Below, piece after piece: positions 6,911-10,347 of a stretch of 10,347 bases of DNA. Position 1 is the stretch's first letter, and each line of letters begins with the position of its first letter. The notes under the pieces are model-generated. The model did no database searches, was not told the DNA's origin, and was given only the letters and a program-made list of their open reading frames with translations. Source of the stretch: JANQRV01 sp964533785 (GTDB lineage Bacteria; Bacteroidota; Bacteroidia; Chitinophagales; Saprospiraceae); assembly GCA_964533785.1 (NCBI GenBank), contig CAZHNG010000253.1, positions 1 through 10,347 of the forward strand, read 5' to 3'. The translations under genes were made by a program, and so were the position numbers.

Positions 6911-7540
6911 TCAATTCCCCACCGCCAAATTCACATACCGGTCTTCCCGCACCTTAGCCAAAAGCGGTTCTCCGATCGGTATCTCGATAGAGGAGCCTTT
7001 TACGAAAATACCCGCTACCGCAAAGCCCATCCCCGCCGGATTAAAACTGGAATCATCATTGGATAGTCCCATCACGAAGCTGGCTATTGCTCCCGACAGC
7101 ACTCCCACCAACACCGACAGTAGTGATCGGTTTTTACCTTTTTTGATCAAAGGCGTACCCGTCAGCGGAATGGTGGAGCCATCGATAGCTTTAACACTGA
7201 CCGGCATAATTTCCAGGACGGCTCTTTTGCCGAATAATCCCTTTTTCTGCACTTTTTGGACGATGCCCGTAGCGTATTCTCCGGTCTTGATCACCCGGTG
7301 CCCTTCATCCGTGATCACATCGATATCGGCGGCAAGTTGTACAACATTACCGTTCTCTACTTCCTGCGAATTGATGGGGGCAACGATTTTTAAATTGACT
7401 TCCGTTCCCCGTTTCACTAAGACTTTTTCATTATTTGGCACCGGCATCGTATTCACTGCCAGTAGTGGTTGCAAAAAGTTTCCCAGGCAAAATATGATCA
7501 ATAAAAAAGAGGCAGCGACAGCTTTGTATGTGTTCTTCAT
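6911..7540 (-). CDS. Exported protein, paralog C, longer, first gene of the caspase operon
   Basis: The frame is open from 7597, but the ATG at 7540 begins a canonical signal peptide (MKNTYK, then a hydrophobic run to about residue 28, LLAVN), so I choose it; this gives 209 residues. The mature part carries the same pattern as the proteins at 608 and 1542: 'INSQEVENGNVVQL' (56-69), 'DVI' followed by 'GEYATGIVQKV' (87-97) and 'VSVKAIDGSTIPLTG' (114-128). It then has an extra hydrophobic, glycine-containing stretch (139-159), a further apolar segment (170-180) and the last strand 'IEIPIGEPLLAKV' (185-197). It resembles widely scattered exported proteins with a 'FxxGxxxxIPxGTxxxAxV' ending (from memory). 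The hydrophobic insert might bind a membrane or another protein. It lies 110 bp upstream of the caspase gene on the same strand and follows the candidate promoter at 7595-7629. Function unknown. Confidence 0.8.
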   Translation of the reverse strand: MKNTYKAVAASFLLIIFCLGNFLQPLLAVNTMPVPNNEKVLVKRGTEVNLKIVAPINSQEVENGNVVQLAADIDVITDEGHRVIKTGEYATGIVQKVQKKGLFGKRAVLEIMPVSVKAIDGSTIPLTGTPLIKKGKNRSLLSVLVGVLSGAIASFVMGLSNDDSSFNPAGMGFAVAGIFVKGSSIEIPIGEPLLAKVREDRYVNLAVGN

Positions 7541-7594
7541 TAGGTGCCTTTGTATTATTAGTAGGAATAATGTGAAATATGTCCCCATAAAAAA

Positions 7595-7629
7595 CAAAAA
7601 TAATGAGTAGTTGGGGACTTTATTACAAA
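7595..7629 (-). promoter_or_regulatory. Candidate Bacteroidota promoter for the caspase operon
   Basis: Read on the minus strand, TTTG (7629-7626) is followed after 23 bp by TATTTTTG (7602-7595), which matches the TAnnTTTG -7 box of the Bacteroidota housekeeping sigma factor. The spacing is at the long end of the usual range. Transcription would begin near 7588, giving a leader of about 50 nt before the ATG at 7540. This also supports 7540 over 7597 as the start. Confidence 0.45.
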
Positions 7630-7640
7630 TTTAACCACTT

Positions 7641-7805
7641 AGTAATGGTAAAATAATAAGTTCGCGTTTTTGAGCAGGCTATTTTGGTGTCAGGCAAGGC
7701 AAAAAACGCAGTCATCCTCCTCAGGCGGACGACGAGGCTTTTTAACGAAGCCTGGCGCAAAAAGAGGCGCTCACAAAATGATGAAGTTATTGTTTTACCA
7801 TTACT
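7641..7805. mobile_element. 165-bp MITE-like element with inverted ends
   Basis: The ends, 7641-7663 and 7783-7805, are 23-bp inverted repeats with two mismatches; each outer end reads agtaatggtaaaa inward. Inside are gcgttttt (7664-7671) against aaaaacgc (about 7704-7711) and a hairpin aggctt-tttaacg-aagcct (7735-7753), so the whole element can fold. No target duplication is evident at its borders and no transposase fits. It is either a non-autonomous mobile element or a structured intergenic repeat. It sits 97 bp before the surface-protein start and just upstream of the operon promoter candidate, so it may have altered regulation on both sides. Confidence 0.6.
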
Positions 7806-7871
7806 TTTTAAAGGATTGTCATTTTCCTTCGGAATTAACATTTCGATCAGGAACGGGCCTTTATTTTATCT

Positions 7872-7879
7872 TATTTTTG
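7872..7879 (+). promoter_or_regulatory. Possible -7 box for the surface-protein gene
   Basis: TATTTTTG matches TAnnTTTG and lies 23 bp before the ATG at 7903. No TTTG or TTG is found 17-23 bp upstream, so only half of a promoter is seen. The very short leader and AT-rich context make this a weak call. Confidence 0.25.
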
Positions 7880-7902
7880 GAATTCCCAAATACCCGTATA
7901 CT

Positions 7903-10347
7903 ATGAATCACCTGATAACCTTGTTTGCGCTTCTGTTTTTTTTACTAAATGGTACTGAGGCTCTAGCTCAGGTAGAAATACCCAAAATGATCGCTATCGA
8001 GGGCGGTACTTACGACCGCGGTTGTACGCCTGAACAAGGTGCCGATTGCTACACTAGCGAATCTCCCGCTCGCGAAATTACCCTCAATGATTTTGAAATT
8101 GGTCAGTATGAAGTGACCCAGTGGCAATGGTTCAGCTTGACTGGCTATCAGCCTAGTTTTTTTGGAGGTTGCGCCAATTGCCCGGTGGAAGGCGTAAGTT
8201 GGTACGATGTATTAGTGTATTGCAATCGGTTGAGTGTTTTTGCAGGGTATGAGCCCTGTTATTATTGGGATGAAAGTTATACCCAGGCTTATGGATGGGA
8301 TGGTTTTGCCTGGTTATATCCGAATGCCGGCCCGGTATATTGGAAAAAATCTGCCAATGGCTACCGCTTGCCAACCGAAGCGGAATGGGAATTCGCTGCT
8401 CGTGGTGGAGAATTTAGCGCTGGATACAAATACAGTGGAAGCAATAATATAAATGATGTGGCCTGGTACAACGGAAATTCGGCCCCAATCACTTACGAAG
8501 TAGGATTATTATCATCCAACGAACTGGGTTTATTTGATATGAGTGGAAACGTTTGGGAATGGTGCTGGGATTGGTTCGATGTAAACTATTACGCTACTTC
8601 TTCGGACTGCCAACCGCTTGGTCCAGATTCGGGAATAAAACGTGTATTGCGCGGTGGTGCTTACTTCGTTGGGCCTGTAGATTGCAGAGTGGCCACCCGT
8701 GCAACCCAAATAGATGGCGATTTTGCGAGAGAAAGTGATCTTGGCTTCCGTATTGCCCGTGGTGCTATTGATAATTCTTTCTGTAATCCCCAATCGGCCT
8801 GTGCTGCCAGGGACTCTATGATCCTGGTCAATTTTTATAATAATAATGGCGGTAGCAGCTGGAATTACCCCGGCAGTGCCGTGTACAATGACCTGTCCGG
8901 CGGACAGCCGGTACCCAATGCCGGAAATCCCTGGCTGGTCGGCCCCATGTCTCAATGGCACGGAGTAGAAACCAATGCGGAGGGTTGCGTAACTAAATTG
9001 ATCCTCTGGAGTGGTAGTTACAACAGTGGTTCGGGGGTTGGTGTGACCGGTCAATTACCAGATGAACTGGGCGGGCTATCGGAGTTGGAGGAATTGCAAT
9101 TGCCCTTCAACGATCTCGGAGGTACGGTTCTTTCCTCTTTAAGTCAGTTATCCAATCTCAGGAAATTATTGCTGCAATATACCGGCATTCAAGGCAGTAT
9201 CCCATCCGAATTAGGGGATTTATCCCAATTACAGCATCTGGCTTTACACCAAAATGATCTGACCGGTAACTTTCCGCCAAGCTTGGGTAATCTCAGTGAA
9301 ATTGAAATTTTCCATTTCTGGAATAATGACATCAGCGGGACTATTCCTTCCAGTTTTTGTTTTGAAAAAGTATTTAATTTGGATGTGTCTGAAAATCAAT
9401 TGGTTGGTGATGTGCCGGATTGTTGGGTAAACCTGGGGCGTCAATCAAGGTTCAACGGTATCCAATTCTTGTGGATGCACAACAACGATCTGGAAAACCT
9501 TCCTGATTTATCCGCCATGCAACAATCAGGTTCCCGCCTTTTTTGGGCATACGGCAATCAATTTACTTTCGAAGATATTTTGCCAAATATTGGAAAGTTT
9601 TCTCAATATGCACCACAAGACTCTGTAATAGAAGACATCACCATTACCCTCAATGCCGGAGAAGACCTGAATTATGACCTGGAATTTGACGAAGGCATTG
9701 GTTCCAATATCTACGAATGGTATAAGGATGGAGAAATTTTTGCGACCATATCCGGAAATAACAATCTGGAAATCCCGAATATAACCACCGACGATGCAGG
9801 AGAGTATTGGGTGTTCGTGACCAATCCCGGGGCACCTGCCCTGACGCTTTACAGCAGAACCATTACGGTAATAGTAAACGCCGAAGATTTTGAAATTAGT
9901 GAAGCCATTATCACGGATGTAAAATGCCACGGAGAATCAACGGGGGCGATAGACATTACCGTTAGCGGCGGCTCCGGTACTTTCGTATACGATTGGGATT
10001 ATCAGAGTAGTACAACGGAAGATTTGATCAATATTCCTGCGGGCACCTACCGCGTTACCGTTACCGATTTTAAAACAGCAGAAGAGATTTTTGCCACTTA
10101 TGAAGTGAGGCAACCGGCAGAACTCACTGCCACTGCGGAATCTGTCGACGCAACCTGCTTCGGCTTCAACGATGGCCAGATCAGCCTGGATGTCAATGGC
10201 GGTACGCCGCCTTACCAGTTTGACTGGAGCCACAATCAACAAGGTGCTTCACCCGGCAAGACGGACTTGTTTGCCGGCGATTATTTCATTACAGTAACGG
10301 ACCAAAATGACTGCCAAACCGTAGTCGGCCCCATCACCGTCGGCCAA
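7903..10347 (+). CDS. Mosaic surface protein: FGE-like domain, LRRs, Ig-like, SprB repeats (partial, runs off window)
   Basis: The frame is open from the ATG at 7903 to the last base, 815 codons with no stop. The signal peptide is cut after ALA (residue 22). Residues about 27-287 form a formylglycine-generating-enzyme/sulfatase-modifying-factor domain, with GYRLPTEAEWEFAARGG (153-169), GNVWEWCWDW (215-224), RVLRGGAYF (247-255) and LGFRIARG (280-287). It appears to lack the catalytic cysteine pair expected after 'RGGxY' and has only Cys261, so it is probably a binding fold. Residues about 304-382 are an LRR cap ('NGGSSW', 'WHGV'). About five plant-type LRRs follow (383-508, 'IPSELGDLSQLQHL' type), then a linker, an Ig-like domain (577-660, 'DDAGEYWVFV') and SprB-type repeats beginning near 663 and 740 (Cys675 and Cys752, 77 residues apart). 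It is likely a large adhesin exported by type IX secretion; the C-terminal sorting domain would lie beyond the window. The PorP/SprF-like gene nearby fits this role. Confidence 0.92.
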   Translation, partial: MNHLITLFALLFFLLNGTEALAQVEIPKMIAIEGGTYDRGCTPEQGADCYTSESPAREITLNDFEIGQYEVTQWQWFSLTGYQPSFFGGCANCPVEGVSWYDVLVYCNRLSVFAGYEPCYYWDESYTQAYGWDGFAWLYPNAGPVYWKKSANGYRLPTEAEWEFAARGGEFSAGYKYSGSNNINDVAWYNGNSAPITYEVGLLSSNELGLFDMSGNVWEWCWDWFDVNYYATSSDCQPLGPDSGIKRVLRGGAYFVGPVDCRVATRATQIDGDFARESDLGFRIARGAIDNSFCNPQSACAARDSMILVNFYNNNGGSSWNYPGSAVYNDLSGGQPVPNAGNPWLVGPMSQWHGVETNAEGCVTKLILWSGSYNSGSGVGVTGQLPDELGGLSELEELQLPFNDLGGTVLSSLSQLSNLRKLLLQYTGIQGSIPSELGDLSQLQHLALHQNDLTGNFPPSLGNLSEIEIFHFWNNDISGTIPSSFCFEKVFNLDVSENQLVGDVPDCWVNLGRQSRFNGIQFLWMHNNDLENLPDLSAMQQSGSRLFWAYGNQFTFEDILPNIGKFSQYAPQDSVIEDITITLNAGEDLNYDLEFDEGIGSNIYEWYKDGEIFATISGNNNLEIPNITTDDAGEYWVFVTNPGAPALTLYSRTITVIVNAEDFEISEAIITDVKCHGESTGAIDITVSGGSGTFVYDWDYQSSTTEDLINIPAGTYRVTVTDFKTAEEIFATYEVRQPAELTATAESVDATCFGFNDGQISLDVNGGTPPYQFDWSHNQQGASPGKTDLFAGDYFITVTDQNDCQTVVGPITVGQ

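Larger units (their letters stand above)
7541..7902. other. Divergent intergenic region
   Basis: These 362 bp separate the minus-strand operon from the plus-strand surface-protein gene. They hold a candidate minus-strand promoter (7595-7629), a structured terminal-inverted-repeat element (7641-7805) and a half-promoter match (7872-7879). Two short frames cross the element on opposite strands (7623-7841 and 7670-7906). Both lack recognisable protein features and largely translate the repeat, so neither is called a gene. Confidence 0.6.

Noticed and set aside
7541..7597. Upstream start (ATG at 7597) for the first operon gene
   Set aside because: It would add 19 residues before a clean signal peptide and overlap the candidate promoter; 7540 is the better start.
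7059..7610. 183-codon plus-strand frame opposite the first operon gene
   Set aside because: It is antisense to the signal-peptide-bearing gene at 6911-7540, whose domain pattern is supported by two paralogs.
7623..7841. 72-codon minus-strand frame in the divergent spacer
   Set aside because: It spans the whole terminal-inverted-repeat element, including both ends, so the frame follows the repeat rather than a gene.

Overview
The window looks like accessory chromosome from a Bacteroidota bacterium, most plausibly a Saprospiraceae-type marine or activated-sludge lineage (inference). The reasons are a type IX secretion PorP/SprF family protein, a large surface protein with plant-type leucine-rich repeats and SprB-type repeats, no recognisable Shine-Dalgarno sequence before any gene, candidate TAnnTTTG promoter boxes, and long intergenic spaces full of palindromes. 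No tRNA, rRNA or CRISPR array was seen, and no intact transposase gene.

Layout. 1-607 is non-coding and carries a small transposon-like element (43-192) bounded by an 8-bp direct repeat, plus further inverted repeats. 608-1078 and 1542-2021 are two tandem, paralogous small exported proteins. 2022-3036 is about 1 kb without a credible gene but rich in hairpins, including a nested palindrome at 2838-2993 and a good intrinsic terminator at 2305-2338. On the minus strand an apparent operon runs from 7540 down to 3037: a third, longer paralog of the small exported proteins (6911-7540), a 905-residue exported caspase-family protease (4083-6800), and, 14 bp further on, a PorP/SprF-like outer-membrane protein (3037-4068). 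The divergent space 7541-7902 holds a second terminal-inverted-repeat element (7641-7805) and a candidate promoter for the minus-strand operon. From 7903 to the right edge a long plus-strand frame encodes a mosaic cell-surface protein (signal peptide, formylglycine-synthase-like domain, leucine-rich repeats, Ig-like domain, SprB repeats) that runs out of the window.

How the parts may fit together (inference). The operon joins an envelope caspase with a seven-repeat, probably propeller-like N-terminus to an outer-membrane protein of the family that partners type IX secretion substrates. The divergent neighbour is a SprB-repeat surface protein of the kind such partners serve. Three copies of one small exported domain flank or begin this block. 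The most notable candidate system is therefore the exported-caspase/PorP pair with its associated small beta-rich domain proteins. The most notable non-coding features are two MITE-like elements and the palindrome-of-palindromes.
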